A model generated the notes under the pieces. That model did no database searches, was not told the DNA's origin, and worked only from the letters and a program-made list of their open reading frames with translations. Both the position numbers and the translations under genes were made by a program. Below, one piece after another: positions 1 through 11,516 of a stretch of 64,000 bases of DNA; position 1 is the first letter of the stretch, and each line of letters opens with the position of its first letter. The stretch spans positions 1-64,000 of the forward strand of contig NZ_WOTO01000022.1 in assembly GCF_010993775.1 (NCBI RefSeq). The letters are read 5' to 3'. The stretch comes from Fodinicola feengrottensis. Its GTDB lineage: Bacteria; Actinomycetota; Actinomycetes; Mycobacteriales; HKI-0501.

Positions 1-933
1 CCTTGGTCGGCGACCTGATGGGGAATACGAAGTGTGGACGAGGGAACGAGCGAGCTTTTTCTGGATTCGACGTACGGCACCGCGCCGCACACTTCATGCG
101 GTAAGGGGTGGTCAGCGCGGACGGGGAAAAGTCCAGCAATGTGACCAATGTGGAATGCACGGCCAGCACGGTTGAGCAACGACATGGGCGATCACCGAGA
201 ACTACGAGGATTTTTGCTGGATCTGCACCGCTGATCCAGGACATGCAGGCGGCTCGGCAGGGCCTGGCACAAGATCATTTTCTATCGGTCCGCCGGCGCC
301 CGCTTTGGTGTTCTCCGCGCTCAGCTGCTGCAATGGGGATGCCATGGTGCGCTGGTTCGCAGGCAGATTCCTCTGATATATCTAACATGTGGGGAATGCG
401 TGGAGGCCGGAGAGGAAATCGTGCTGGACGTCTAGCCGGGTCACTCGTCCGCATCACCGAGCGGACGCGTTGACACCACTGGCGAAAATCGCTGTGGTCG
501 TAATGCGCGACTGGTAGCGCGCAACTCACACGCCTATCGACTTCAATCTGCGTACCGGTGCACCCGAGCGAACACACGTTGGACCGACGAGAACACCGAG
601 TTCCCGACGGTGGATTGCCGCGGACGTCGGGAAGCGCAGAAGCCGGTACTCGAGTACACTGATGCATATCTCGGCCGGAGCATCGACGATGCTGTGTCCG
701 CCGGACTTGTCAAGTAACGAACCTAGTAACCGGCTGCAAGGACGAGCGTGGTCGTTCGGGTCGCCGACGATGGGGCACCATAGGGCACCTTCACCGAGCC
801 GCAGCCCGGACGGATCGTCGGTCCGATGACGACTCATATATCTGGTTGACTGTCGTGCAGGACGAAGGCGAAAACCCTGCTCTGCAGCTGGACATACTTC
901 GGATGCGCGGCGACGTAGGGAGCGCCTAGCCCG
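1..933. other. No supportable gene in the left-hand kilobase
   Basis: I see no gene here that I can defend. Several open frames exist on both strands, but none shows a family motif, a convincing ribosome binding site, or the strong G/C third-position bias seen in the rest of the window. Base composition looks less GC-rich than further right. A minus-strand stretch near 840-945 reads like ordinary protein but matches no family I know. The acyl-CoA ligase remnant begins abruptly to the right, so this region may be foreign or rearranged DNA joined to a broken gene. Confidence 0.5.
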
Positions 934-1676
934 GTGGCCAGACGAGTTTTTGTTGCCCCAGCGGTGCCGCTGGGATTCCAACCAGCGACCATGGGTGCGA
1001 TCATCAACTTCTTTGGCTCGAACGAGGGCATCGCGCTGGTGTCCGACCCGCACGACGTGCCCGACCCGGACCATCGCGCCACCTATTTCCCTTACTACGC
1101 ATCGAAAGTGCGGTGGAATAATCCGGTCGCGGCGCGTACGGCCGTGAAACTCGCCGACCCGACGACCGGCGCCGCGGTCACCGTGGCTGGGCAGCCTGGC
1201 GAGCTGCTGATCGCTGGTCCGTCGGTTTTCGCCGGCTACCTCAACGCAAAACCGGGCACCGAACTGGACCGTTCGTGCTTCGACGCGGACGGCTGGTTCC
1301 GGACCGGAGACGTGTTCGAGATCGCCGGTGAGAGCGACGAATTCCTGCGGTATGTCGATCGCGCCAAGGACCTGGTGATCCGCGGCGGCATGAACATCTC
1401 GCCAGCCGAAGTGGAGGGCCTGATCGCCGCACATCCCGCGGTGACCGAGGTCGCGGTGGTCGGCGTGCCGGACCCGGTGCTGGTGAGCGGGTCTGCGCTG
1501 TCGTCGTCCTGTCCGCCGAGCTTTCGCTGGCATCGCTGACAAACTTCCTGCGAGAGCAGCGGGTGGCGTCGTACAAACTGCCGGAGCGGCTGGAAATCGT
1601 GGACGCGCTCCCCCGCAACCCCGTCGGCAAGGTTCTCAAACGCGAGTTGCGGGGGCTAGCAGAGGTGGCGACATGA
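934..1676 (+). pseudogene. 3' part of an acyl-CoA synthetase (AMP-binding ligase), 5' truncated
   Basis: The recognisable part starts near 985 with the NFFGSNEG motif of adenylate-forming enzymes. It runs through GELLIAGPSVFAGYLN, the hinge DGWFRTGD and the C-terminal domain (YVDRAKDLVIRGGMNISP; NPVGKVLKREL with the catalytic Lys). A one-base frameshift lies near 1490. The N-terminal two thirds, including the P-loop-like AMP motif, is absent, and the upstream DNA does not encode it in any frame. The family activates a fatty or aromatic acid as acyl-AMP and then acyl-CoA. The stop overlaps the thiolase start (ATGA), so the two were an operon. The listed GTG start is only where the open frame begins. 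Truncation by rearrangement or a misassembly are both possible. Confidence 0.75.
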
Positions 1677-2894
1677 CGTACGTGCTGGGTGGCGCGCAGA
1701 CCGATTTCGCTCGCAACTTCGGCAAAGAAGGCAACGGCCTGCTGGAGATGCTGGCCGAGGTCGTGCCGGCCGCGCTCGCCGATGCCGAAGTTCCCCAACA
1801 GGCCGTGCAAGTCGCGCATGTCGGCAACCTGGCCGGCGAGCTTTTCACCGGCCAGGCCCAACTGGGCGGCCTGCTGGTGGCTGCGGTGCCGGGACTGGAC
1901 GGCATTCCCAGCACCCGCCACGAAGCCGCGTGCGCTTCGGGCAGCACGGCGGTGCTGGCAGCCTGCGCCGATCTGGAGTCGGGGCGATACGACGTGGCGC
2001 TGGTCGTCGGACTTGAGTTGATGCGCAACACCGATGCCCAGACCGCGGCGTCCCATCTCGGCTCGGCCGCCTGGGTCGGCCATGAGGCACTGGACGCGAA
2101 ATTCCCGTGGCCAGCGCTGTTCGCCGAGGTCGCCGACGCGTACGACCAGCGCTACGGCCTGGACCGCGAGCCGCTGGATGCGTTCGCGGCGAACGCTTTC
2201 GCCAACGCCCGCCGCAATCGGCTCGCGCAGACCCGCGACTGGTCATTCCCAGCGGCCGCCTTCGGACCAGACTATGAGCTCAACCCGCTGGTGGAAGGCC
2301 AACTGCGCAAGAACGACTGCGGCCGGATCACCGACGGCGCCGCCGCGGTTCTGTTGGCGTCGCCCCGATTCGCCGCCGAGTGGCGCGCGCCAGCGGGGCG
2401 TGGATCTGAAGACCGTGCCGCGGATCACCGGCTTCGGCCACCGTACGGCCACCTTGTCGCTGGCCGGAAAACTGGCTTCCGCCGGGGAATATCTGTTCCC
2501 GCACCTGCGTGGTGCGGTCACCGACGCGTACGCGCGAGCCGGCCTCGCCGGAGTGTCCGATGTGGACGTTGTCGAGCTGCACGACTGCTTCACGATCACC
2601 GGGCTGGTGGCGCTGGAGCACCTCGGCGCGGCCGAGCCGGGCAAGGGCGGTGAACTCATCCTGAGCGGCGCCACCGCGGCCGGCGGAGCACTGCCAGTCA
2701 ACCCCGGCGGCGGGCTGATCGGCCTCGGCCACCCGGTCGGCGCCACCGGCGTAAGGATGCTCAGAGACGCCGCTCGCCAGGTCGCCGGCACCGCCGAAGC
2801 CACCCAGGTCGACGGCGCTCGTACGGCCCTGACCGTCAACGTCGGCGGCTCCTTCACCACCGTCGTCTCGCTGGTCGTCACCGCTGAGGCCTGA
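1673..2894 (+). CDS. Thiolase family protein (SCP-x/acetyl-CoA acetyltransferase-like)
   Basis: About 406 residues, the usual size for the SCP-x-type thiolase branch. The nucleophilic cysteine is in HEAACASGSTAVLAA (about residue 86). Later come VELHDCFTITGLVALE and the C-terminal block PVNPGGGLIGLGHPVGATG with the catalytic His. These enzymes cleave 3-ketoacyl-CoA or act in side-chain breakdown of complex lipids. The exact substrate cannot be read from sequence. One frameshift near 2390 splits the frame, and both halves keep family motifs, so a sequencing indel is likely. The start overlaps the stop of the acyl-CoA ligase remnant, suggesting co-transcription for acid activation and thiolysis. 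Confidence 0.85.
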
Positions 2895-3005
2895 CCCGAC
2901 GCGCAAGCAAAGGCGCACGTTCACTCTCGTACGCCCACGATTGGATACTCTACGTTCGGTGGCGCGACCTGACCGCGCCCGCTCAGTGCACAAGAGGAAT
3001 CAGAC

Positions 3006-3744
3006 ATGCCGGAGAGTTCGCCGAGGATCACGGTGGTCGTGCCGACCTACAACGAGCGCGACAACCTGCCGGTGCTGGCCGCTCTGCTGGCGGGCCTGCG
3101 GCTGCCGAACCTGCGCGTCCTGGTGGTCGACGACAACTCCCCGGACGGCACCGGCGACATCGCCGACAAGCTCGCGCTCGAGTCGCCGGAGTCGGTTGGC
3201 GTTCTGCACCGTACCGCGAAAAAAAACGGGCTGGGGAGGGCGTATGTCGCCGGCATTTCCCAGGCGCTGGACGAGGGTGCGGACATCGTCATCCAGATGG
3301 ACGCCGACCTTTCCCACCCGGCCCAGGTGATCGTGACCATGGTGGAGATCCTGGCGACCACCGACGCGTCGGTCGTGCTGGGCTCCCGCTACGTCGCGGG
3401 CGGCTCGGTGGCCGGCGAATGGGCGTGGCATCGCAAGGCACTGTCCGCGTGGGCCAATTTCTACGTCAATGCGATCCTGCGGGCTGCACGTCAAGGACGC
3501 GACCGCCGGTTTTAAGGCTTGGCGCGCCGAAACGCTGCGGGCCATTGAGGTCGGGTCGATCCGCAGCAACGGCTATGCGTTCCAGGTGGAGATGAATTAC
3601 CGGACCGTACGGCGTGGCATGCGGATCGCCGAGACACCGATCAAGTTCGAGGAACGTGCCGACGGCGCCTCGAAAATGACGCTGAGCGTACAAATCGAGT
3701 CGGCTCTACTGCCCTGGAAACTGCTTTTCGGCAGGTCACGCTGA
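3006..3744 (+). CDS. Polyprenol-phosphate mannosyltransferase (GT2, dolichol-phosphate mannose synthase type)
   Basis: GT2 glycosyltransferase opening ITVVVPTYNERDNLPVL, then VVDDNSPDGTGDIAD and the metal-binding MDADLSHP. The C-terminal half has DATAGFKAWRAETL and FQVEMNYRT, which typify DPM1-like enzymes. It transfers mannose from GDP-Man to a polyprenyl phosphate at the cytoplasmic membrane, feeding lipoglycan or protein mannosylation. No C-terminal membrane domain is present, so this is the short catalytic form. The start follows AGAGGAA, about 6 bases upstream. One frameshift lies near 3480. The stop is one base before the cyclase ATG. Homologous to the catalytic domain of mycobacterial Ppm1. 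Confidence 0.88.
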
Positions 3745-3745
3745 C

Positions 3746-4401
3746 ATGGCGTTGGTGGAACTCAACCACGTGATTTCGGCCGGGATGCTGACTTTCCCCG
3801 GCTTGCCGGGGCCGGAGATCGGTACGCATCTCAGTTATCAGGAGTCGCACGACCACTACCCGGCCGGCACCGAATTCGTCATTCACCGGGTCTCGATGGT
3901 CGGCAACACCGGCACGTACGTGGACAGCCCTGCGCACCGCTATCGCGACGGCGTGGACCTGGAAAACCTGCCGCTGTCGTCGCTCGCGGACCTACCGACA
4001 GTGGTCGTACGCTGCCGCGAACGCGCGATCGAGCCGGCCGGGCTCGCCCCCATCAAAGACATCGAAGGCTCAGCCGTCCTGCTGCATACCGGGTGGGACC
4101 GGCATTGGGGCACCCCGGCGTACGCGCAAAAAACGCGCCACACCTGACCGCGGCGGCGGCGCGGCTGCTGGCCGATCGCGGCGCCGCGCTGGTGGGCATC
4201 GACAGCGTGAACCTCGACGGCATGGCCGGAAAGGAGCGGCCGGCGCACACAATCCTGCTGGCCGCCGGCATCCCGATCCTGGAACACCTCACCGGCCTGG
4301 ACCAACTGCCGGCCACTGGCGCGCGGCTGCATGCCGCGCCGCCACGGATCCGTGGTTGTGGCTCCTTTTCGGTCCGTTCCTACGCGGTGCTGCCGGACTG
4401 A
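3746..4401 (+). CDS. Cyclase family protein (kynurenine-formamidase-like metal hydrolase)
   Basis: Belongs to the putative cyclase family (PF04199). It shows GNTGTYVDSPAHRY, a variant of the usual HxGTHxDxPxH metal site with Tyr for the second His, then LHTGWDRHWGTPAY and GIDSVNLDG. Members hydrolyse amide or ester bonds, as in N-formylkynurenine, or cyclise polyketides; no substrate can be assigned. A frameshift lies at the A6 run near 4128-4133. It starts one base after the mannosyltransferase and its 3' end overlaps the convergent MalY-like gene by about 20 bases. Confidence 0.75.
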
Positions 4402-5531
4402 ACGGCAGTCGCCATCCGGGCCACCGCCTCGGTGACGATGCCCGGGTGAGTGGCGAAATTCAGCCGTACGTGCCCAGCCCCGCCCCGGTGCCGAAAGCCG
4501 GGCCGGAGTTCAGCGCCACCCGCCCCCGCTCCAGGAAGGTGACCGCCGGATCGTCGCCGAGCCCCAGCTCGCGACAATCCAGCCAGGCAAGGAAAGTCGC
4601 CGCCGGCGGCTGGTACGCGACGGTCGGCAGTTGGTCCGCCAACTGGTCGGCGAGCAGCCGGCGATTGCTGTCCAGACCGGCCACCAGCGCGTCCAGCCAG
4701 TCGCCGCCATCGCGCAGTGCGGCGGTGTGCGCCTGTACGCCGACATGGCTGGCGCCATCGGTGACGTACGGGGAAACGCCGTTGAGCTGGGCAGCGGACT
4801 CAGCGCCCGCGATGGCTACCGCGGCTTTGAGACCGGCAAGGTTCCAGCCTTTGGACGCGGACATCAGGGAAAACGCGTTTTCCGAGCCAGGGACACTCAA
4901 AAACGGCACGAAGTCGGCGCCGGGCAACACCAACGGCGCGTGGGATCTCGTCGGCGATGACGCGTACGCGATGCTCCCGGGCTATCCGTGCGACCTCCGT
5001 CAGTTCCTCGCGACTATGTACGGTGCCAGTTGGATTTTGTGGATTACACAACAGAAAGGCGGCTCCTGGATGACGGCTGAAAGTCTCGTTGAGTCCGGCC
5101 AGGTCGAGGCGGTGATCGGCACCCAGCGGCGCCTCCACCGCCCGGCGGCCGGCGTGCTCGATGAACCAGTAAAACGGCATGTAAACCGGGCTGTTCACGA
5201 TCACCGGATCGCCGGGCTGGGTGATCAAACCGAGGACCTCGACGATGCCGAGCATCACGTCCGGCACCACCAGCGTCCGGCTGACGTCGATTTCCCATCC
5301 CCAGCGTTTCTGGGCAAACCCACCGAGGGCTTCCGCGTACGCATTTCCGTACGGATAACCACAGTCACCAAGCGCCATCGCGTCGGTGACGGCCCGTACC
5401 ACCGGCTCGGCGAGCGGCACGTCCAGCTCGGCCACGAAAAGCGGCAGCACGTCAGCGGGATAACTGCGCCATTTCTCGCTGGTTCGGCGACGCAGGTCAG
5501 TCAAGGACAGCTGGGTCAGTGGGTTCTCCAT
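4380..5531 (-). CDS. MalY/PatB-type PLP enzyme (cystathionine beta-lyase family aminotransferase fold)
   Basis: Fold-type I PLP enzyme. The N-terminal part has [13 protein letters not shown] and [13 protein letters not shown], typical of MalY/PatB proteins. Then come [25 protein letters not shown] and the PLP-lysine block [12 protein letters not shown]. The C-terminus [11 protein letters not shown] is in another frame. Two frameshifts lie near 4940 and 4500. MalY/PatB proteins cleave C-S bonds in cystathionine or cysteine conjugates; plain aminotransferase activity is the alternative. I chose MENPLTQLS as the start; an in-frame ATG three codons upstream is possible. Divergent from the LLM oxidoreductase gene across about 90 bases. 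Confidence 0.82.
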
Positions 5532-5619
5532 GTCTCCCATTCTTAGGTTCCGCGGGCCGATCCGTCCATGGTGGGGGCCCAATTCACGGCGCCGCGAATT
5601 GCCGGGTTAGCGTCTGCCC

Positions 5620-6441
5620 ATGCCAACCAAGTTCGCTGTCTACCTGCCGCCCTTCGGCCCGCTCGCCGACCCGAACGCCCTGGTCGAGGTGGCCCGCCGG
5701 GCCGAGGCTGCCGGCTGGGACGGCGTGTTCCTGTGGGACCACGTCCTGGCCGACGGACCGGTCGAGGTGACCGATCCATGGGTCGCCCTCGGCGCGATGG
5801 CCGCCGCCACCTCCCGCGTCCTGCTCGGCACCATGGTCAGTCCGCTGCCCCGGCACCGCCCGGCCGTGGTGGCCCGCCAAGCCGGCACGCTCAGCCGGCT
5901 GTCCGGCGGCCGTTGTGTCCTCGGGGTGGGCCTCGGCGCCGACGAGTACGGCGACTTCACTCGTTTCGGTGAGCCGACAGGCCTCGCCGGCGGCCGCGCC
6001 GCAATGGCCGACGAGGCACTGTCGATTATCCAGGCGCTCTGGAGCGGTCAGCCGTACGTCCACGCCGGGACTCATTTTTGCGCTGACCTCCCGCAAACTC
6101 ACCCGGAACCGCATCGCATTCCGATTTGGGTCGCCGGCACGCTCCCCGGCCTGGGCTCAGCCGCCCGCGCCGTACGCCACGACGGTGTCTTTCTTCTGGG
6201 CGAGAACCTGACAGTCACTCCCGAAGAAGTGCGGCGAGCTCTCGCTGTGCTGGCCGTGAACGACCGCCCGTTCGACGTCGTACTAGCCGGAAATGCCAGC
6301 CCTGCCTGGGAAAACCCCACTGTCCCCGACCTACGCCCGTTGGCTGACGCCGGCATGACCTGGTGGGCCGAATCGTTCGTCCACTACGACCCGCTGGACC
6401 TGACCCTCACAGTCATCGACGCCGGTCCGCCCCGTTTCTAG
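5620..6441 (+). CDS. LLM class flavin-dependent oxidoreductase
   Basis: Intact 273-residue luciferase-like monooxygenase-fold protein. It starts with KFAVYLPPFGPLADP, followed by AEAAGWDGVFLWDH, TSRVLLGTMVSPLPRHRP and LSGGRCVLGVGLGADEYGDF, all typical of the family. Such proteins use FMNH2 or F420 to oxidise or reduce small molecules; actinobacterial members often use F420. It is shorter than most (300-350 residues). Its 3' end overlaps the convergent desulfhydrase gene by four bases. No substrate can be inferred from its neighbours. Confidence 0.88.
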   Translation: MPTKFAVYLPPFGPLADPNALVEVARRAEAAGWDGVFLWDHVLADGPVEVTDPWVALGAMAAATSRVLLGTMVSPLPRHRPAVVARQAGTLSRLSGGRCVLGVGLGADEYGDFTRFGEPTGLAGGRAAMADEALSIIQALWSGQPYVHAGTHFCADLPQTHPEPHRIPIWVAGTLPGLGSAARAVRHDGVFLLGENLTVTPEEVRRALAVLAVNDRPFDVVLAGNASPAWENPTVPDLRPLADAGMTWWAESFVHYDPLDLTLTVIDAGPPRF

Positions 6442-7307
6442 GCGTTGATGACTGCGACGATTGTTGTTCCCGGTTTGCATTCGCGCGCTGGGCCAGCGCG
6501 AAAATGCCGTACATCATCTTGGCTTCATAAACCCACTCAAGCCGGATCCCGTGCTGGCGCTCGAAATCGTCGATGAAACCGTCCAACTCCGCGGTGCGCT
6601 TGGCAAAGCCGCCGAAATGAAATTCCGTCTCGATGCGCCAGTTCCCGCTGTCGCCGCTCTGCAGTTCTCGCACCGCGGCGTCAAGGAACTGACCACCTTT
6701 GAGCACCGAGAAACCCAAGGCCCGCCGTCCCGGCGGCAATCCGGCCGCTATCCCGGCCAGCGTGCCGCCGGTGCCGCAGGCACAACAGATCACGTCGAAA
6801 TCTTCCTCGATCTCGGCTGGCAACTCAGCACATCCGCGTACCGCCAGGGCGTTGCTTCCGCCTTCTGGGAGGAGATAAAACTGTCCAAACTCGCAGTGGA
6901 GCGCATCGATCACGGTCGCTCGCGTCTTCTCGCGGTACGTCGTCTTCCGGTCCATATATGTCAAGCGCATCCCGTGCTCCACCGGCACGTAGGTGCGGAT
7001 TCAGCGGCAAATGCTCCTCGCCACGCACCACCCCGATCGTGCCGAACCCGAAATACGCACCAGCGGCCGCGGTAGCCCCGAGGTGATTGGAATACGCGCC
7101 GCCAAAAGTCAGGAGGGTGGTTGCTCCGGACGACCTGGCGAAGGCCAGGTTGTATTTCAACTTCCGCCATTTGTTGCCGGGCATCTCCGGATGGATCAGG
7201 TCGTCTCGCTTGACCAACAACCGCAGACCCGCGTCAGCCATTCGCGCATCGCTGAGCTCTTTCACAGGCGACGGCAGACTATCCACCGAGGACTCTCGCG
7301 AGAACAT
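6438..7307 (-). CDS. D-cysteine desulfhydrase / ACC deaminase family PLP enzyme
   Basis: Tryptophan-synthase-beta-fold PLP enzyme. Visible are KRDDLIHPEMPGNKWRKLKYNL with the PLP lysine, TFGGAYSNHLGATAAAG, LLPEGGSNALAVRGC and CACGTGGTLAGIAAGLP. Members convert D-cysteine or 1-aminocyclopropane-1-carboxylate to a keto acid and ammonia; the sequence does not decide which. Frameshifts near 6990 and 6480; after the second, the normal ending GTTIVAVINA appears. The start lies inside the 3' end of the FAD monooxygenase gene (29-base overlap), so the two are probably translationally coupled. Confidence 0.83.
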
Positions 7308-8707
7308 CCGGAAGAGCCGCGGAATCACCTTTGTCCGTACGCCAACAGATATAGCCATCTGGACGTACGAGCAGAGCCCGCCCCCGCCGGCAGACCGTAG
7401 AGTCCTTCCACGTCATGCACCGCCACTTGGCGCGCGCCAAACCATTCCTGGTTGCACAGAAGGGCAAAACCGGGCCCTACCAAGTCCAATGTAGACCGAC
7501 CATCCGCTAGTTCCATGTGCGGCAGGCGACGGCCGGGCAACGCGCAAGGGCGATAGCCAGCCGCATCAAGGCCGGTTGGATCGTCGCAACCTGCGGCGAA
7601 CGAGCCGTAAACCGCGCTGAGCAGCAGCTGATCGTCAATCTGATAGCCACCACGAGCTCGGGCGTTATCACTGGAGATGTCGATGACCTGGCGCGCGATC
7701 GGCCGGCGCTCTTGTTCGTACGTGTCAAGTAAACGCTCGGTGGCATCGCCATTGACGACCGCGGCTAGTTTCCACCCGAGGTTGTCCGCGTCGCCAATGC
7801 CGGTGTTCATGCCGTGGCCACCGGTCGGCGGGATGGTGTGCGCGGCATCGCCGGCCAGCAAGACCCGGCCCGACCGGTACGCGTCCGCGAGCTGCGCATC
7901 CATCCGCCACACCATGGTGTCCTGGACGGTCACCGGCAGGTCATCGATGCCCGCCGCCGTACGGACAAGCTCGGTGCAGCGTTCGGCGCTGAGGTTTTTC
8001 TCCGACGGATACTGGTAAATCCACTGGCGGTCGTTGTCGACGGCGAGAAAACCGCCGCCAGCGGCGATGAAATACGAGGCGCTGGCCCGGTCGGCGACGA
8101 CCTTACCCAGCGGGGCTTCGAAACGTACGCTCAGGAAATGCCCGAGCCCGGTCGGTCCGGACATGGTGATCCCAGCACCGGCCCGCACCACACTGGCCGC
8201 GCCGTCACAACCGACCAGCCAGCTCGTCCGCACCGAATGCGTTTCTCCCGTTCGTACGTCACGCAAAACCGCGTCAATCCCGTCGCCGTCCTGGTCATAC
8301 GACTCCAGCCGCACACCGAAACGTACGCGGTCGCCGGCCCGCCTCGCGAGCAGTGGCTCGAGCACATCCTGGGAGCAGATCAGTCCGGGGGTGGGTGTGA
8401 CCGCAGGACCTTCAGCCGCGGCGACGCCGGTTCGAGTGAAGTCCGGGTCAACCAGACTTTTGCCGCGAAAGAAGAAAACCGACGACGCCGACAGGCCGGC
8501 ATCCCGTACGTCGTCAGCTATCTCGCAGCGGCGAAATATCTCCATCGACCGAGCCGAGATGCCCCGCGCTTTGGGGTGCCGAGACGAGCCGGTGCGAGCT
8601 TCCACCAGCAGGTGATCAACGCCCTGCGCGGACAACAGAATCGACAGGGTCAAACCGACAGGTCCGCCGCCGACAACGAGCACTGGCGTGGTGGACGGCA
8701 ACCGCAT
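7279..8707 (-). CDS. FAD-dependent aromatic monooxygenase (PheA/TfdB, PHBH family)
   Basis: Group A flavoprotein monooxygenase. The Rossmann motif VLVVGGGPVGLTLSILL opens the protein, LVGCDGAASVVR is the DG motif, and LLAGDAAHTIPPTGGHGMNT is the second FAD motif. It uses NAD(P)H and O2 to hydroxylate aromatic rings, as in phenol or polyketide substrates. The C-terminal thioredoxin-like end (LLVRPDGYICWR) is in another frame after an indel near 7385. The start chosen is MRLPSTTPVLVV; an upstream in-frame ATG at 8749 is less likely. Coupled to the downstream PLP enzyme. Confidence 0.87.
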
Positions 8708-8803
8708 CTGACCCCCGTAACGTCTAACTGAGACGATTGACGTTATCATGACGGGCTGCTCGCGCTCGCCGCTTTCGCGCTGGGTCTGTGGCGGCCCACT
8801 GCG

Positions 8804-10002
8804 CTAAAGACGCTCGACAATAGTCGCGTTGGCGATGCCACCGGCCTCACACATCACCTGCAGGCCATAGCGACCACCGTTCTGTTCCAGCACTGACAGC
8901 AAAGTCGTCATCAGCCGGGCGCCGCTGCCACCAAGCGGGTGGCCGATCGAGGTCGCACCACCATTGATGTTGACTTCGCGAGGTCCGCGCCGGTTTCCTT
9001 CTGCCAGGCCAACACCACACTCGCGAAAGCCTCGTTCACCTCGAAAGCATCGATGTCCGACAGCGAAAGACCACCGCGAGCCAACACCTTGGCGGTGGCC
9101 GGAATGATTGCCGTCAGCATGTAAAGTGGGTCATCGCCGAGCACCGCGAAGGAATGCAGCCGAGCCCGCGGCCGCAATCCCAGCCGCCGAGCGGGTTCGC
9201 TCGACGTGATCAGCACGGCGGCCGCACCGTCATTGATCGGCGACGCATTTCCAGCCGTCACTTTCCAGCCAATGTGCGGGAAACGGGCCGCCCATGAATC
9301 CGCATAAAAGGCCGGCTTCAGTCCGGACAGCACTTCGGGAGTGGTTGTCGGACGTACGGACTCATCACGTGAGACCTCGATGAGCGAACCATCCGGACCA
9401 GGCACCTTGAGCGGCACGACCTCGCCGCGGCGAACCGGCCATCAGCCCAGGCCGCCGCCGCTTTTGCGTGGCTCTGCGCGGCAAACACGTCCAATTCCTC
9501 GCGGGAAAGGTCCCAGCGGGCCGCGATCAGCTCGGCACTGATCCCCTGTGGCACCAGTCCTTCCGGATAGCGCGCGACGACACTGGGGCCGAACGGATCC
9601 CGGCCGGCCAGCTGGCTGCCCATCGGCACCCGGCTCATCGACTCCACGCCGGACGCGATCACCATGTCGTACGCACCGCTTATCACGCCCTGGGCGGCAA
9701 AATGGATGGCCTGCTGGCTGCTGCCACATTGCCGGTCGACAGTCACGCCTGGCACCGACTCGGGCAACCCGGCCGCGAGTGCCGCCCATCGCGCCGTGTT
9801 CATGCTCTGCTCGCCGACCTGCCCGACGGCACCGCTGATCACGTCGTCGACCAGCGCCGGATCGATCCCGGTGCGCTCCACCAGCGATCGGATCGCGTGC
9901 GCGTGCAGCTCCACCGGGTGCACCCGGACAGCGCCCCGCCGGGCTTACCCTTGCCGACCGGTGTCCGGACCGCGCGTCGTCGACGATCACCGCATCTGTC
10001 AT
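8804..10002 (-). CDS. Acetyl-CoA acetyltransferase / 3-ketoacyl-CoA thiolase
   Basis: About 400 residues, standard for degradative or biosynthetic thiolases. The nucleophile is in TVDRQCGSSQQAIHFAA. NEAFAS, GHPLGGSGARLM and CEAGGIANATIVERL give the remaining active-site blocks. It condenses or thiolyses acyl-CoAs in beta-oxidation. Start MTDAVIVDDAR follows a strong GAGGAGG. Frameshifts near 9945, 9430 and 8975. It begins 13 bases after the amidase stop and is probably in the same operon. It differs from the SCP-x-like thiolase at 1.7-2.9 kb, which has another motif set. Confidence 0.87.
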
Positions 10003-10015
10003 GACCGCATCCTCC

Positions 10016-11516
10016 TCAGCTCGTAAGTTGGATTTTACAACCCTCTTGTCGCAGCGGCCACCCATCCGGGGACTGGAAGCCGCCGATCCTCTGCTCCAGT
10101 AGTTCGGCCAGCCGCAGCGGCGTGCGATCCTCGAACATCGGGCCGATGAGCTGCACTCCCACCGGCAGGCCCGCAGGGGACCGGCCGGCCGGTATGGCGG
10201 TGGCGGGCAGGCCGGACAAGGTGGCCAGACCGGCCCAGACGAGCTGGTCGAAGTACGGGTATTCGGCGCCGTCGATGTCGATCCGGCGTTCCAGCAGCTG
10301 CGGGTTGTGGTCGTGCGGGAACGCGGGAGTCGGCGTGATCGGACACACCACGGCGTCGAACTCGGCGAAGAGCTGACGCCAGCCGTGGCGGTGCAGTTCG
10401 CGACGATTGGTCGCCTCGATCCAGTCGAGGTGACTGAGCACCATTCCGCGCAGCCGCGCCGCATCGAGACTCTGGTCATCCGGGCTCAGCCCGGCGGCAC
10501 GGGTGCGCAGCTGCTCGTACGATTCGACGGGAAAACGCGCAGCCGAACTCGAAAAAAACAGCATCTGCGTGTAGAGCGTCGCAGCTTCGGTGAGATCGGG
10601 CAGCAGGTGACTGTGCCGTTCGACGCGGGCTCCGCCGTCGACCAGCGCGTCGGCCACCCGGTTCACGCCCGCCCGCACAGCGGACCCGGTCGCGATGAGC
10701 GGATGCGCGTCCAGGACCAAGACCCGGAAGTCAGCGAGCCGCTGGTGGCGCGCGGGCGGAAGCGTCAGGTCGTACGCGATGCCGTGGGTCAGCGGGTCCG
10801 GGCCGGCCATGACGTCCAGCAGGAGCGCGAGGTCGCGGGCGGTGCGCGCCATCGGGCCGGCGACGGCGAGGTCGAGGTCGACCGGCAACGCCGGCGCGGG
10901 CGGCGGGACCATTCCGCGGGGCGGGCACCAGCCCGACTGTCGGCTTGTGTGCGTAGATGCCGCAAAAGTGCGCGGGGGTACGCAGCGAACTGGCGAGGTC
11001 GGAGCCGATGGACAGCGCACCGAACCCGGCCGCAAGGGCCGCCGCCGACCCACCGGAGGATCCGCCCGACGTACGACTGTGATCCCATGGATTGTTGGTG
11101 GTGCCGTAGATTTCGTTGAAACTCTGGATATCTTGCAGGCCCAACGGCACATTGGTCTTGCCGAGCACCACCGCGCCCGCAGCCTCCAGGCGCGACACCT
11201 GAAGAGCGTCCTCGGCCGGCATATAGTTCCGGTGCATCGGCATGCCCCAGGTCGTGGGCAGCCCGGCGATGTTGTAGCACTCTTTGACCGTCACCGGTAT
11301 GCCCAGGAGCGGCCGGTCCTCGCCGCGGTCGCGCGCCTGATCGGCACGCTGTGCGGCGGCCCGCGCACGGCCGAAGGTCCGCACACAGATCGCGTTGATC
11401 ACCTTGTCGTCCCGCTCGATACGGGCGATCGCTTGGTCGGTCAGTTCCACAGAGGTTACGTCACCGGCACACAATGCGGCCGCGAGTTCTTCGGCTGACT
11501 GATAATTCCATTCCAT
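10016..11516 (-). CDS. Amidase signature family hydrolase
   Basis: About 500 residues, normal for the amidase signature family. The catalytic Lys is in GIPVTVKECYNIAGL (about residue 77). The Gly/Ser-rich signature RTSGGSSGGSAAALAAGFG carries the cis-Ser and nucleophile Ser. The C-terminal block has CPITPTPAFPHDH and LSGLPATAIPAG. Members hydrolyse amides, nitrile-derived amides or amino-acid amides. Start MEWNYQSAEELAAAL. One frameshift near 10922 between the signature and the C-terminal part. Upstream partner of the thiolase in a minus-strand operon. Confidence 0.88.

Noticed and set aside
108..473. Plus-strand open frame of 121 codons
   Set aside because: No ribosome binding site, no motif, Arg/Gly-rich chance composition.
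526..1542. Minus-strand open frame of 338 codons
   Set aside because: The right half is antisense to the acyl-CoA ligase. LRLGEGALW near 800 resembles the SMP-30 opening, but nothing after it does.
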